Positions 15,383 through 22,883 are shown, counted from the stretch's first letter. The stretch is DNA of 23,988 bases from JBDUDK01 sp040002995 (GCA_040002995.1 JBDUDK010000129.1:1-23988); one strand, 5' to 3'. A program made the numbers and translations. Notes: generated by a model not told the origin, from the sequence alone.

Positions 15383-16009
15383 TTACTTGGAGTAGAGCTC
15401 GACGATGAGCTGTTCGCGCACCGCCGTGTCGATCTGCGCGCGAATCGGCAGCTCGCGCACAGTTACCTGGTTGCCGTTCTCGCCGCCATCAAGCCACGCG
15501 GGGAGTGAACGGTCGAGCACGTCGACGTTTTGACGTACGACGATGAAGGCCTTGGCCTTCTCGGACAACGTAACGATGTCGCCCTTGCGCACGATGTAGC
15601 TCGGAATCGTGACGCGCTTGCCGTTCACCTTCACGTGTCCGTGGCGGACGAGCTGGCGGGCCTGGGCCCGGCTCGAACCCCAAGCGGCCCGGAAGGCAAC
15701 GTTGTCGAGGCGGGTCTCGAGGAGGCGCAGCAAGTTCTCGCCGGTGACACCGTGCTGGCGTACAGCGGCGGCGTAGACCTTGCGGAACTGCTTTTCCATG
15801 AGCCCATAAATGCGGCGAGCCTTCTGCTTCTCGCGCAACTGGGTCAGGTACTCCGACCCGTTGGTGCGCCGAGCACGACCGTGATCGCCGGGTGGATACG
15901 GGCGACGCTCGATCGGGCATTTCATCGAGTCGCACTTGGTGCCCTTCAGGAACAGCTTCATCCGCTCGCGGCGACAGAGCCGACAAACAGGACCGGTGTA
16001 GCGCGCCAT
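15383..16009 (-). CDS. rpsD: 30S ribosomal protein S4 (uS4), zinc-binding form
   Basis: uS4 nucleates assembly of the 30S body and in some bacteria represses its own operon. The 208-residue product begins MARYTGPVCRLCRRE and has four cysteines (C9, C12, C26, C31) that make a zinc-binding knuckle. An S4 RNA-binding domain follows, with LETRLDNVAFRAAWGSSRAQ and ARQLVRHGHVKVNGKRV. The ATG at 16009-16007 is five bases past rpsK. Confidence 0.97.
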   Translation of the reverse strand: MARYTGPVCRLCRRERMKLFLKGTKCDSMKCPIERRPYPPGDHGRARRTNGSEYLTQLREKQKARRIYGLMEKQFRKVYAAAVRQHGVTGENLLRLLETRLDNVAFRAAWGSSRAQARQLVRHGHVKVNGKRVTIPSYIVRKGDIVTLSEKAKAFIVVRQNVDVLDRSLPAWLDGGENGNQVTVRELPIRAQIDTAVREQLIVELYSK

Positions 16010-16014
16010 GAGAC

Positions 16015-16413
16015 TCAGACCCTCCGGCGCTTCGGCTGACGGCAGCCGTTGTGAGGCACGGGGGTGACGTCTTTGATGCCGGAGACCTCGATGCCGGTGT
16101 TCTGGATCGAGCGAATGGCAGTTTCGCGGCCGGAGCCGGGACCCTTCACGAGCACCTCGACCTTGCGCACGCCGTGCTCCATCGCGGCACGCGCCGCCTT
16201 CTCCGCCGCCATCTGAGCGGCGAACGGTGTCGACTTACGCGAGCCCTTGAACCCGACGTTTCCGGCCGACGCCCACGAGAGCACATTTCCCTCGGTATCG
16301 GTGATGGAGACGATGGTGTTGTTGAACGAACTCTTGATGTGCACGACCCCGTAGGTGACGTTCTTGCGTTCCTTCTTGCGCGGGCGGCGACCGCCTGGCT
16401 TCGGCTTGGCCAT
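16015..16413 (-). CDS. rpsK: 30S ribosomal protein S11 (uS11)
   Basis: uS11 forms part of the 30S platform near the mRNA exit. The 132-residue product shows the family motifs HIKSSFNNTIVSITDTEGN, SWASAGNVGFKGSRKSTPFA, GPGSGRETAIRSI and the basic ending HNGCRQPKRRRV. The ATG at 16413-16411 is three bases past rpsM. Length and all motifs are normal. Confidence 0.97.
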   Translation of the reverse strand: MAKPKPGGRRPRKKERKNVTYGVVHIKSSFNNTIVSITDTEGNVLSWASAGNVGFKGSRKSTPFAAQMAAEKAARAAMEHGVRKVEVLVKGPGSGRETAIRSIQNTGIEVSGIKDVTPVPHNGCRQPKRRRV

Positions 16414-16416
16414 CGT

Positions 16417-16797
16417 CTACTTCCTCACGGCCTTCTTCTTGTTGGCCACGGTCTTCTTGGGGCCCTTGCGGGTACGGGCATTCGTATGCGTGCGCTGGCC
16501 CCTCACCGGGAGACCCTTGCGATGGCGGATGCCCTGGTAGCACCCGATCTCCATCTTCCGCTTGATGTCTTGAGCGACGTCGCGGCGAAGGTCGCCCTCG
16601 ACCTTCAGGTTGGCGTCGACGAACCCACGAATGCGAGTGACCTCTTCCTCGGTGAGGTTACGGACACGCGTATTCGGATCGATGCCGAGGGCCGCGCAGA
16701 TCTTGCCGGCGGTGGTGCGGCCGACACCGTAGATATAGGTCAGCGACACCTCGAGCCGTTTCTCACGGGGAATGTCGACACCGGCGATACGAGCCAT
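16417..16797 (-). CDS. rpsM: 30S ribosomal protein S13 (uS13)
   Basis: uS13 sits in the 30S head and bridges to the large subunit; its tail touches P-site tRNA. The 126-residue product has MARIAGVDIPREKRLEVSLT, YGVGRTTAGKI, the helix-two-turn-helix core and IGCYQGIRHRKGLPVRGQRT, followed by a basic tail. The ATG at 16797-16795 has a strong AGGAGGG (16803-16809) five bases upstream. That ribosome site lies just past the rpmJ stop, which decides the start against a longer frame running back through rpmJ. Confidence 0.97.
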   Translation of the reverse strand: MARIAGVDIPREKRLEVSLTYIYGVGRTTAGKICAALGIDPNTRVRNLTEEEVTRIRGFVDANLKVEGDLRRDVAQDIKRKMEIGCYQGIRHRKGLPVRGQRTHTNARTRKGPKKTVANKKKAVRK

Positions 16798-16810
16798 TCG
16801 AGCCCTCCTG

Positions 16811-16924
16811 TCAGCCCTGGCGCTGCTTGTGGCGCGGGTTTTCACAGATGACCATCACGCGCCCGTGGCGGCGGATCACCTTGCACTTCTCACACATCCG
16901 TTTGACGCTCGGGCGTACTTTCAT
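16811..16924 (-). CDS. rpmJ: 50S ribosomal protein L36 (bL36), zinc-binding form
   Basis: This 37-residue protein reads MKVRPSVKRMCEKCKVIRRH and ends ENPRHKQRQG. The zinc ligands C11, C14, C27 and H32 are all present, so it is the zinc-dependent form. bL36 packs against 23S rRNA in the large subunit. It lies between infA and rpsM, its usual place, with six bases to infA and 13 to rpsM. Confidence 0.97.
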   Translation of the reverse strand: MKVRPSVKRMCEKCKVIRRHGRVMVICENPRHKQRQG

Positions 16925-16930
16925 GGCTCT

Positions 16931-17155
16931 CTACTTGTAGCGATAGGTGATGCGACCTCGGCTGAGGTCGTAGGGCGTGAGCTCAACCTGGACACGATCA
17001 CCCGGAAGGATGCGGATGTAGTGCATGCGCATCTTCCCCGAGATGTGGGCGAGTACTTTGTGGCCGTTCTCGAGTTCGACCCTGAACATTGCATTCGGTA
17101 ACGGCTCGACGACGGTTCCCTCGAGGATGATCGCGTCTTCCTTAGGTTTCGGCAG
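16931..17155 (-). CDS. infA: translation initiation factor IF-1, apparent CTG start
   Basis: IF-1 is an OB-fold protein that occupies the ribosomal A site during initiation. The 74-residue product reads PKPKEDAIILEGTVVEPLP, then NAMFRVELENGHKVLAHISG, KMRMHYIRILPGDRV and PYDLSRGRITYRYK, matching the whole family. The usual ATG is missing. The codon at the expected first position is CTG (17155-17153), with an in-frame TAA only two codons upstream and a GAGGAG ribosome site nine bases before it. The next in-frame ATG is at residue 23 inside the OB fold and would destroy the protein. So CTG is the most likely start, unless the base is a sequencing or assembly error. The gene lies 151 bases past map, behind a candidate promoter. 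Confidence 0.93.
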   Translation of the reverse strand: MPKPKEDAIILEGTVVEPLPNAMFRVELENGHKVLAHISGKMRMHYIRILPGDRVQVELTPYDLSRGRITYRYK

Positions 17156-17164
17156 GGCTTAGCT

Positions 17165-17170
17165 CTCCTC
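17165..17170 (-). promoter_or_regulatory. Shine-Dalgarno site of infA
   Basis: GAGGAG nine bases before the CTG at 17155. It supports initiation at that unusual codon, because an in-frame TAA lies between the site and the CTG. Confidence 0.8.
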
Positions 17171-17229
17171 GGGCGGGCGTGGGGACGGCGGAACCGCGCG
17201 CCAGCAAGGGCGCACGAGGCCGGATCGGC

Positions 17230-17258
17230 ATGCTAGCGCTTGCGTTGTGCCTCGCCAA
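17230..17258 (-). promoter_or_regulatory. candidate promoter of infA-rpmJ-alpha operon
   Basis: TTGGCG (17253-17258) and TAGCAT (17230-17235) are 17 bases apart. Transcription would begin near 17223, giving a leader of about 68 bases before infA. Within the leader, GCGCC and GGCGC (17198-17213) can form a small hairpin. The 151-base gap between map and infA holds no gene and is long for this otherwise tightly packed operon, which supports a promoter here. Pattern match only. Confidence 0.45.
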
Positions 17259-17306
17259 CTCCGTGCCCACGTCAAGGCACAGCCCGCCAGCCAGCCCGTT
17301 TGTCCT

Positions 17307-18062
17307 TCACACGCGGGTCAGGATCTCGGGGCCGTCGTCGGTGACCACGATCGTGTGCTCAGCGTGGGCTGCGAGCTTCCCGTCCGAGGTGATCACCGTC
17401 CAGCCATCGTCGAGTTCGACCGTCTCGAAGCCGCCCGCGCACACCATCGGCTCGATTGCGATTGTGTTGCCGGCAGCCAGGCGGGGCCCCGTCCCCGGCT
17501 TGCCGTAGTTCGGGACGTCGGGCGGCTCGTGCATGGCCCGGCCGATGCCATGACCCGTGTACTCGCGCACAACCGAGAAACCGGCCCGCTCAGCCACGTC
17601 CTGCACGGCGTGGCCGATGTCGCCGATGCGGTTGTCGACGAGAGCGGCGGCGATACCCGCGGCCAATGCCTCCTCGGTGACGTCGATGAGCCGGCGGGCG
17701 CTCGGGGTGATCTCGCCCACGCCGCTCGTGAAGGCGCCGTCACCGTGCCATCCATCGACGATGGCGCCACAGTCGATCGAGACGATGTCACCCTCCGTGA
17801 GGCGGTAGGAGCCGGGAATGCCATGCACGATCGCGTGGTTAGGCGAAGTGCAGATCACCGCGGGGTAGCCGTGATAGCCGAGAAAGTTCGACGTCGCGCC
17901 CCTGCGTTCAAGCACTCGGCGCCCGATCAAGTCGAGCTCAGCAGTGGTGACGCCCGGAGCGATGGCCGCCCGAATCACCTCGTGCATCTCCGCGACGACT
18001 CTCCCCGCCCGCCGCATCGCGGCGATTTCTTCGGGGGTGCGGCGGCTGATCCGACCGTTCAC
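17307..18062 (-). CDS. map: type I methionine aminopeptidase
   Basis: Map removes the N-terminal methionine from new proteins. The 251-residue product has the five metal ligands D97, D108, H171, E204 and E235 in pita-bread-fold order, plus H80. Supporting motifs are SIDCGAIVDGWHGDGA (95-110), GHGIGRAMHEPP (170-181) and AIEPMV (202-207). It has no N-terminal zinc-finger extension. The GTG start (18062-18060) overlaps the adk stop as GTGA. secY-adk-map is a standard order in actinobacteria. Confidence 0.97.
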   Translation of the reverse strand: MNGRISRRTPEEIAAMRRAGRVVAEMHEVIRAAIAPGVTTAELDLIGRRVLERRGATSNFLGYHGYPAVICTSPNHAIVHGIPGSYRLTEGDIVSIDCGAIVDGWHGDGAFTSGVGEITPSARRLIDVTEEALAAGIAAALVDNRIGDIGHAVQDVAERAGFSVVREYTGHGIGRAMHEPPDVPNYGKPGTGPRLAAGNTIAIEPMVCAGGFETVELDDGWTVITSDGKLAAHAEHTIVVTDDGPEILTRV

Positions 18063-18721
18063 TTGCGCCGCGACTCGATCGTGGTGATCAGACGATGCAA
18101 CACCTCGTCGGGGTGGCCGACCCCGTCGACCACCGCCAGCTCGTCTCGCTCCTTATAGAAGTCGATGAGCGGCGCTGTCTGCTGGTCGTAGAGGTCGAGG
18201 CGCCTCGTGATGGCGTCCTCGGTGTCGTCGGTGCGCTGCACGACGTCGCCCCCACATACGTCGCATGTCCAGTCGCGACGGGGGCGAACCAGGGTGGAGT
18301 AGTTCGTCTGGCAGTCGACGCATACCCGTCGAGCGGCGAGTCGGGCCAACACGAGCTCACGCGGCACCTCGAGGTCGACCACGACATCAACAGGGCGCGC
18401 AGTAGAGGTGATCCTGATGAGCGCCTCCGCCTGATTCACGGTGCGGGGGAAACCGTCGAGGATGTAGCCGCGGATCTTGGCGTCGGCTTCATGAAGGCGA
18501 TTGCCGACGATGGCGATCATGATGTCGTCGGGCAGCAGCTCGCCGGCGTCCATGTAGCGGCGAGCCTGGATGCCGAGCGGACTTCCTGCCGTCACGGCCG
18601 CGCGCAACATGTCGCCCGTAGAGATGTGGGGGACGACGTAGTGGCGCGACAGTCGAACGCACTGGGTGCCCTTCCCCGCCCCTTGGCGCCCGAGCAAGAT
18701 CAGCCCGACGCCGGGGGTCAC
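18059..18721 (-). CDS. adk: adenylate kinase, zinc-LID form
   Basis: Adk interconverts AMP, ADP and ATP. The 220-residue product has a P-loop GRQGAGKGTQ (11-20), where most members have GPPG. It also has HISTGDMLRAA (32-42), ILDGFPRT (87-94) and a long LID with four cysteines C134, C137, C153 and C156 that should bind zinc. Many other actinobacteria have a short LID without cysteines, so this is a useful lineage mark. The GTG start (18721-18719) has an in-frame TGA 12 codons upstream and follows secY by 56 bases. Confidence 0.96.
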   Translation of the reverse strand: MTPGVGLILLGRQGAGKGTQCVRLSRHYVVPHISTGDMLRAAVTAGSPLGIQARRYMDAGELLPDDIMIAIVGNRLHEADAKIRGYILDGFPRTVNQAEALIRITSTARPVDVVVDLEVPRELVLARLAARRVCVDCQTNYSTLVRPRRDWTCDVCGGDVVQRTDDTEDAITRRLDLYDQQTAPLIDFYKERDELAVVDGVGHPDEVLHRLITTIESRRK

Positions 18722-18730
18722 AGGCCCTCG

Positions 18731-18777
18731 CCGGTTCCGCGTTCCACAGGGCTCTCAGCGACTCGGTCTGGAACCGG
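18731..18777 (-). other. inverted repeat spanning the secY-adk gap
   Basis: GGAACCGG (18770-18777) directly abuts the secY stop, and its perfect complement CCGGTTCC lies at 18731-18738, ten bases from the adk start. The 8-bp stem would enclose 31 bases. In RNA this could fold the whole gap into one hairpin. It might modulate adk expression or processing, or be chance. Confidence 0.4.
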
Positions 18778-20079
18778 TCATTTGAGAAAGCCCTCGTAGT
18801 TCCTCATCATCAGCTGGCTATCGATCTGCTTCATCGTTTCGAGTGCCACGCCCACGGCGATCAGCACGGTGGTACCGCCGAACGGATAGCTCTGGACATT
18901 GAAGATCGCGGCCACGATCGACGGCAGCACAGCGATGAGGGCGATGAACACCGCCCCAGGCAGGGTGATCCGGTTCAAGATCTTGCTGAGGTAGCGCTCA
19001 GTCTGCGGTCCGGGCCGCACGCCCGGGATGAAGCCACCTTGTTTTCGGATCTGGTCGGCTTGCTTGACCGGATCGAAGCTGATGGCGACGTAGAAGTAGG
19101 CGAACAGCAGGATCAACAGGGCGTAGAACGACAGGTAGACCCAGTCGGTGGTGCGCAGCACGTGATTGTCGACGAATTTCTGCAGCCAGTCGACATGCCA
19201 GATGTTGGTGATGAGCGCGGGCAGATAGAGCACCGAGCTGGCGAAGATGATCGGGATGACACCGGCCTGGTTGACCTTCAGCGGGATGTACGTGCTCTGC
19301 CCGCCGTACATGCGCCGGCCCACAACCCGTTTGGCGAATTGCACCGGGATGCGGCGCTGGCCCTGCTCGATGTAGACGATCGCCACGAGAGTCGCGATCG
19401 AGAGGCTTACGAGCAGGACGAAGATCGGGAGGTGGTTCTCTCGCAGGATGCGGCCGTACTGGAACGGCAATCCCGACACGACGGAGGAAAAGATCAGTAT
19501 CGACATGCCGTTGCCGATGCCCCGCTGGGTGATGAGCTCGCCCATCCACATGAGCAGCGCGACGCCGGCCGTGAGCGTGATGACGACCAACAGCACGCGC
19601 GTCCACGGGAAACCGGGTAACAGGATCACGTTGGGAGCACCGCGTCCGAGCAGCGTGCGTCCCCCACCCCGGCCGAAGAGGAACGTGAGGCCGGTGGCCT
19701 GCATGAGCGCGATGACGATCGCGACGTAGCGAGTCCACTGCGTGATCTTGCGCTGACCGACCGCGCCCTGGTTCTGCCACTCCTCGAGCTTGGGAATCAC
19801 CACCGCGAGGATCTGCATGATGATCGACGAGGTGATGTACGGCATGATCCCGAGGGCGAAGATCGCGAACTGCGTAAGCGCGCCGCCTGAGAAAAGGTTC
19901 AGGAACCCGAGCGCGCCTCCCTGTTGCGCCTGATCCTTCAGCTGCTTGACCGCCTCGAAGTCGACCCCGGGCACCGGCAGGTGGGCGCCCACCCGGTACA
20001 GGACGATCATCATCAAGGTAAAGAGGACCTTGTTGCGCAGGTCCTCGACCTTGAAGATGTTCTTCACGCTCGAAAGCAC
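18778..20079 (-). CDS. secY: preprotein translocase subunit SecY
   Basis: SecY is the ten-helix channel of the Sec translocon in the cytoplasmic membrane. The 433-residue product has the plug and second helix region FSGGALTQFAIFALGIMPYI (63-82), GIGNGMSILIF (187-197), EQGQRRIPVQFAKR (238-251), and the SecA-contacting cytoplasmic loop QGGFIPGVRPGPQTERYL (347-364). Hydrophobic stretches match ten membrane segments. The GTG at 20079-20077 has AGGAG five bases upstream; a GTG four codons later is possible but poorly spaced. Confidence 0.97.
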   Translation of the reverse strand: MLSSVKNIFKVEDLRNKVLFTLMMIVLYRVGAHLPVPGVDFEAVKQLKDQAQQGGALGFLNLFSGGALTQFAIFALGIMPYITSSIIMQILAVVIPKLEEWQNQGAVGQRKITQWTRYVAIVIALMQATGLTFLFGRGGGRTLLGRGAPNVILLPGFPWTRVLLVVITLTAGVALLMWMGELITQRGIGNGMSILIFSSVVSGLPFQYGRILRENHLPIFVLLVSLSIATLVAIVYIEQGQRRIPVQFAKRVVGRRMYGGQSTYIPLKVNQAGVIPIIFASSVLYLPALITNIWHVDWLQKFVDNHVLRTTDWVYLSFYALLILLFAYFYVAISFDPVKQADQIRKQGGFIPGVRPGPQTERYLSKILNRITLPGAVFIALIAVLPSIVAAIFNVQSYPFGGTTVLIAVGVALETMKQIDSQLMMRNYEGFLK

Positions 20080-20084
20080 CGGGG

Positions 20085-20089
20085 CTCCT
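20085..20089 (-). promoter_or_regulatory. Shine-Dalgarno site of secY
   Basis: AGGAG five bases before the GTG at 20079 favours that start over the in-frame GTG four codons downstream. Confidence 0.7.
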
Positions 20090-20133
20090 ATGGTGTCGAG
20101 ACGGCCGGGGGCCAGAGGTGGTTCAAGCGGGGG

Positions 20134-20622
20134 TCAACGGTTCGTGAACTGATTGCCCTTTACGGGCGGGCGGCCGGTGCGGTACGGCGAAGGCAAGGTC
20201 ACCACGCTACCGCCCGCCGCCTCGATGGCTGCGGCGGCCGAGCGTGAGAAACCGTGGGCGGTGACCTTGATCGCGCTGGTGACCTCGCCCCGGCCGAGCA
20301 CCTTGACCAGGGCACCCTTGTGCGCCAACCCGTGCGCGTGGAGCGTGCTCGGCGTAACCTCGGGGTCGCCAAGGGCCGCAATCGTGTCGAGGTTGATGGC
20401 TTGGTATTGGACCCTGAAGGGGTTGTTGAAGCCCTTCATCTTGGGCACCCGCTGCTTGAGGGGCATCTGGCCACCCTCGAAGCCGACGGCCACGGTGTTG
20501 CGGGCGTGCTGGCCCTTCGTGCCGCGGCCGGCGGTCTTGCCGCCCTTGCCGCCCACGCCGCGGCCAACCCGCTTCGGCGCCCGGTTCGACCCTGGCGCGG
20601 GCTGTAGTTCATCGACTCTCAT
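20134..20622 (-). CDS. rplO: 50S ribosomal protein L15 (uL15)
   Basis: uL15 is a late-assembly large-subunit protein with a long extended N-terminus. The 162-residue product has the glycine/basic stretch RVGRGVGGKGGKTAGRGTKG (18-37), GFEGGQMPLKQRVPKMKGF and the globular C-terminal domain with VKVLGRGE and HGFSRSA. It carries about ten residues more at the C-terminus than the shortest members. The ATG is one base past rpmD. Confidence 0.97.
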   Translation of the reverse strand: MRVDELQPAPGSNRAPKRVGRGVGGKGGKTAGRGTKGQHARNTVAVGFEGGQMPLKQRVPKMKGFNNPFRVQYQAINLDTIAALGDPEVTPSTLHAHGLAHKGALVKVLGRGEVTSAIKVTAHGFSRSAAAAIEAAGGSVVTLPSPYRTGRPPVKGNQFTNR

Positions 20623-20623
20623 G

Positions 20624-20809
20624 TCAGTTCTCCTCGACCGTTTCGACGGTGATGAGGTGGGGAACGCGGGCGATCATCCCGCGGATCTCGGGTCGGTCGG
20701 GCAGCACGTTCGTCTGTCCGATGCCGCGAAGCCCGAGCGCGCGAAGTGTGCCGCGGTGTTTGGGTTTCGTGCTGATCGACGATCTCACCTGGGTGACCTT
20801 GATGGCCAT
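20624..20809 (-). CDS. rpmD: 50S ribosomal protein L30 (uL30)
   Basis: The 61-residue product reads MAIKVTQVRSSISTKPKHRG and continues TLRALGLRGIGQTNVLPDRP, the bacterial L30 pattern. It ends with a short acidic tail ETVEEN. The ATG at 20809-20807 is one base past rpsE; a longer frame into rpsE was rejected. Confidence 0.96.
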   Translation of the reverse strand: MAIKVTQVRSSISTKPKHRGTLRALGLRGIGQTNVLPDRPEIRGMIARVPHLITVETVEEN

Positions 20810-20810
20810 G

Positions 20811-21371
20811 TCAGCGCACCTCGGTGGGAGTGTGCGGGCCCCGTTGGCTTTCGCGGTACGCATCGAGCATGCCCTTGGGCACGAAGTCCTCGGCGTTCAG
20901 GCCGCGGCGGCGGGCAACTTCATCGGGCCGCTTCAGCTGCCTGAGGCCCTCGATCGTGGCGCGGGCCACGTTGATCGCGTTCGACGAGCCCAGCGACTTG
21001 GCGAGAACGTCGTGGACGCCCGCCTCCTCGAGGATGACGCGTGCGGCACCACCGGCGATGACACCGGTGCCCGGCGCCGCCGGCTTCAATAGCACGCGTC
21101 CGGCACCGGTCTCACCGATGATCGGATGCGTGATGGTCGATCCGGCGAGAGCCACCGAGATGAGGTTCTTCTTCGCCTCCTCGGTGCCCTTTTGGATCGC
21201 GAGGGGTACCTCTTTCGCCTTGCCATAGCCGAGGCCGACGCGCCCCGCGCCGTCTCCGACAACGACGAGGGCCGTGAAGGAGAACCGACGACCACCCTTC
21301 ACAACCTTGGCGACGCGGTTGATCGCGATCACTCGCGACTCGCGTAGCCCGCCGGTCTCTTGTTGTGCCAT
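20811..21371 (-). CDS. rpsE: 30S ribosomal protein S5 (uS5)
   Basis: uS5 lies at the mRNA entry channel and affects decoding accuracy. The 186-residue product has the double-stranded-RNA-binding-like domain RVAKVVKGGRRFSFTALVVV (19-38) and GDGAGRVGLGYGKAKEVPLA. The C-terminal domain has APGTGVIAGGAARVILEEAG and SLGSSNAINVARATIEGL. The ATG at 21371-21369 overlaps the rplR stop by one base (TGATG). Confidence 0.97.
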   Translation of the reverse strand: MAQQETGGLRESRVIAINRVAKVVKGGRRFSFTALVVVGDGAGRVGLGYGKAKEVPLAIQKGTEEAKKNLISVALAGSTITHPIIGETGAGRVLLKPAAPGTGVIAGGAARVILEEAGVHDVLAKSLGSSNAINVARATIEGLRQLKRPDEVARRRGLNAEDFVPKGMLDAYRESQRGPHTPTEVR

Positions 21372-21739
21372 CAGAACTCCAATCCCGCGTTGCGCGCGGC
21401 CTGTGCGGCGGCGGCGACCCGGCCGTGGTACTGAAAGCCCCCTCGGTCGAACACCACCCTGGTGACGCCGGCCGCCTTGGCCCGCTCGGCGACGAGCGAG
21501 CCGACCTTTGTAGCGGCGTCGACGTTTCCGGTGGATCCACCCGTGCGGAGGTCGGCTTCGACCGTCGACGCCGCCGCCAACGTGCGGCCGGTGGCGTCGT
21601 CGATGACTTGCATGGTGAAGTGCTTGTTCGATCGGAAGACGGCCAGACGCGGACGCTCGCCCGTGCCCGCGACCTTCTTGCGGACCCGGAAGTGGCGCCG
21701 CACGCGGGCCTCTCGCTTCTGTTTCGCGCTGTAGCTCAT
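21371..21739 (-). CDS. rplR: 50S ribosomal protein L18 (uL18)
   Basis: uL18 binds 5S rRNA with uL5. The 122-residue product has KREARVRRHFRVRKKVAGTG, ERPRLAVFRSNKHFTMQVID, and the ending VVFDRGGFQYHGRVAAAAQA. The ATG at 21739-21737 overlaps the rplF stop as ATGA, so the two are probably translationally coupled. Confidence 0.97.
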   Translation of the reverse strand: MSYSAKQKREARVRRHFRVRKKVAGTGERPRLAVFRSNKHFTMQVIDDATGRTLAAASTVEADLRTGGSTGNVDAATKVGSLVAERAKAAGVTRVVFDRGGFQYHGRVAAAAQAARNAGLEF

Positions 21740-22275
21740 TTGCCGGTCTTTCCTGCTTTTCTCGTGACCTTCTCGCCCGAGTACCGCACGCCCTTGCCCT
21801 TGTAGGGCTCGGGTTTACGGATCGAGCGGATATCGGCGGCCACCTGGCCGACGCGCTCCTTGTCGATCCCCTTGACCGTCACCCTGGTGGCCTGGGGAAC
21901 CTCGAATTCGATGCCCTCCGGCGCGTCGACGAGTACGGGGTGGCTGAAGCCGAGCGCCAGGCGGATCTTCGTCGGACCTTGCGCTTCGGCGCGGTAGCCG
22001 ACGCCGATGATGTCGAGGTCCTTCGTGAAGCCGGTCGTGACCCCGAGCACCATGTTGTTCACGAGTGTGCGGGTGAGACCGTGCAGTGAGCGGCTGGCAC
22101 GCTCGTCGTCGGGCCGCTCGACGAGCAGCGTGTCACCGTCGCGGCGAATCGAGATGGGTTCAGGGACGCTGCGGGACAGCTGCCCCTTCGGGCCCTTCAC
22201 GGTGATGGTGCCATCGCCGAGGGAGATATCGACGCCTGCGGGCACGGGGATGGGAGCTTTTCCGACACGGGACAT
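21736..22275 (-). CDS. rplF: 50S ribosomal protein L6 (uL6)
   Basis: uL6 has two similar RNA-binding domains near the factor-binding site. The 179-residue product starts MSRVGKAPIPVPAGVDISLG, has TITVKGPKGQLSRSVPEPI, HGLTRTLVNNMVLGVTTGF, and the second-domain signature IRKPEPYKGKGVRYSGE near the end. The ATG at 22275-22273 is seven bases past rpsH. Confidence 0.98.
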   Translation of the reverse strand: MSRVGKAPIPVPAGVDISLGDGTITVKGPKGQLSRSVPEPISIRRDGDTLLVERPDDERASRSLHGLTRTLVNNMVLGVTTGFTKDLDIIGVGYRAEAQGPTKIRLALGFSHPVLVDAPEGIEFEVPQATRVTVKGIDKERVGQVAADIRSIRKPEPYKGKGVRYSGEKVTRKAGKTGK

Positions 22276-22282
22276 AGTCAGC

Positions 22283-22687
22283 TCACCACACGTAACACAG
22301 GATCTCGCCGCCGACTTTGCGCTGGCGCGCTTCGCGGTCGGTCATGAGTCCCTGGCTCGTTGAGAGGACGGCAACGCCGAGGCCCCCGAGAACACGGGGA
22401 ACGGTTGCCGCGTTTGAGTAGACCCGCAGACCGGGCTTCGACACACGTCGGAGCCCCGAGATCGTGCGGCTGCGGTCGGCCGCGTAGCGCATCTGAATGG
22501 TGAGCGTGTGGCCGGGTCTGGTGGTGGCCGGCGCGACCGCGAAGTCGTCGATGTAGCCCTCACGCTTGAGGATCGTGGCCAACGCCACCTTCTGCTTCGA
22601 CGACGGCATACGCACTTCGTCGTGCATAGCCGTGTTGGCGTTGCGGATGCGGGTGAGCATGTCGGCGATCGGATCAGTCATCGTCAT
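22283..22687 (-). CDS. rpsH: 30S ribosomal protein S8 (uS8)
   Basis: uS8 binds the central domain of 16S rRNA and in E. coli represses the spc operon. The 134-residue product starts MTMTDPIADMLTRIRNAN, has PSSKQKVALATILKREGYI, and the C-terminal STSQGLMTDREARQRKVGGE. The ATG at 22687-22685 has GAGGGG eight bases before it; a second ATG two codons later is possible. A longer frame back into rpsN was rejected. Confidence 0.97.
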   Translation of the reverse strand: MTMTDPIADMLTRIRNANTAMHDEVRMPSSKQKVALATILKREGYIDDFAVAPATTRPGHTLTIQMRYAADRSRTISGLRRVSKPGLRVYSNAATVPRVLGGLGVAVLSTSQGLMTDREARQRKVGGEILCYVW

Positions 22688-22697
22688 AGTCGGCCCC

Positions 22698-22883
22698 TCA
22701 CCAGCTCGCCTTGGTGACGCCGGGGACCTCACCGGCATGGACCATTTCGCGCAAGCAGAGCCGGCACAGGCCGAACTTGCGGAACACCGACCGCGCACGC
22801 CCGCAACGCCGGCATCGCGTGTAGGCGCGTACCTTGAACTTCGGCTTGCGCTGTTGCTTGTTGACGAGTGCCTTCTTTGCCAT
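22698..22883 (-). CDS. rpsN: 30S ribosomal protein S14, type Z (uS14)
   Basis: This is the short zinc-binding S14, 61 residues, with C24-x-x-C27 and C40-x-x-C43. It starts MAKKALVNKQQRKPKFKVRA and ends GEVPGVTKASW, standard for the type. The ATG is three bases past rplE. Confidence 0.97.
   Translation of the reverse strand: MAKKALVNKQQRKPKFKVRAYTRCRRCGRARSVFRKFGLCRLCLREMVHAGEVPGVTKASW

Noticed and set aside
17087..17089. ATG at residue 23 of infA as the start codon
   Set aside because: It would delete the first strand of the OB fold, and it lacks a ribosome site.
17270..17275. TTGACG as the -35 box of an infA promoter
   Set aside because: A better hexamer in isolation, but no acceptable -10 box lies 16 to 18 bases downstream; TTGGCG with TAGCAT fits better.
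18998..19780. Second long minus-strand frame inside secY
   Set aside because: Arg/His-rich frame-shifted reading of secY with no hydrophobic segments or homology.
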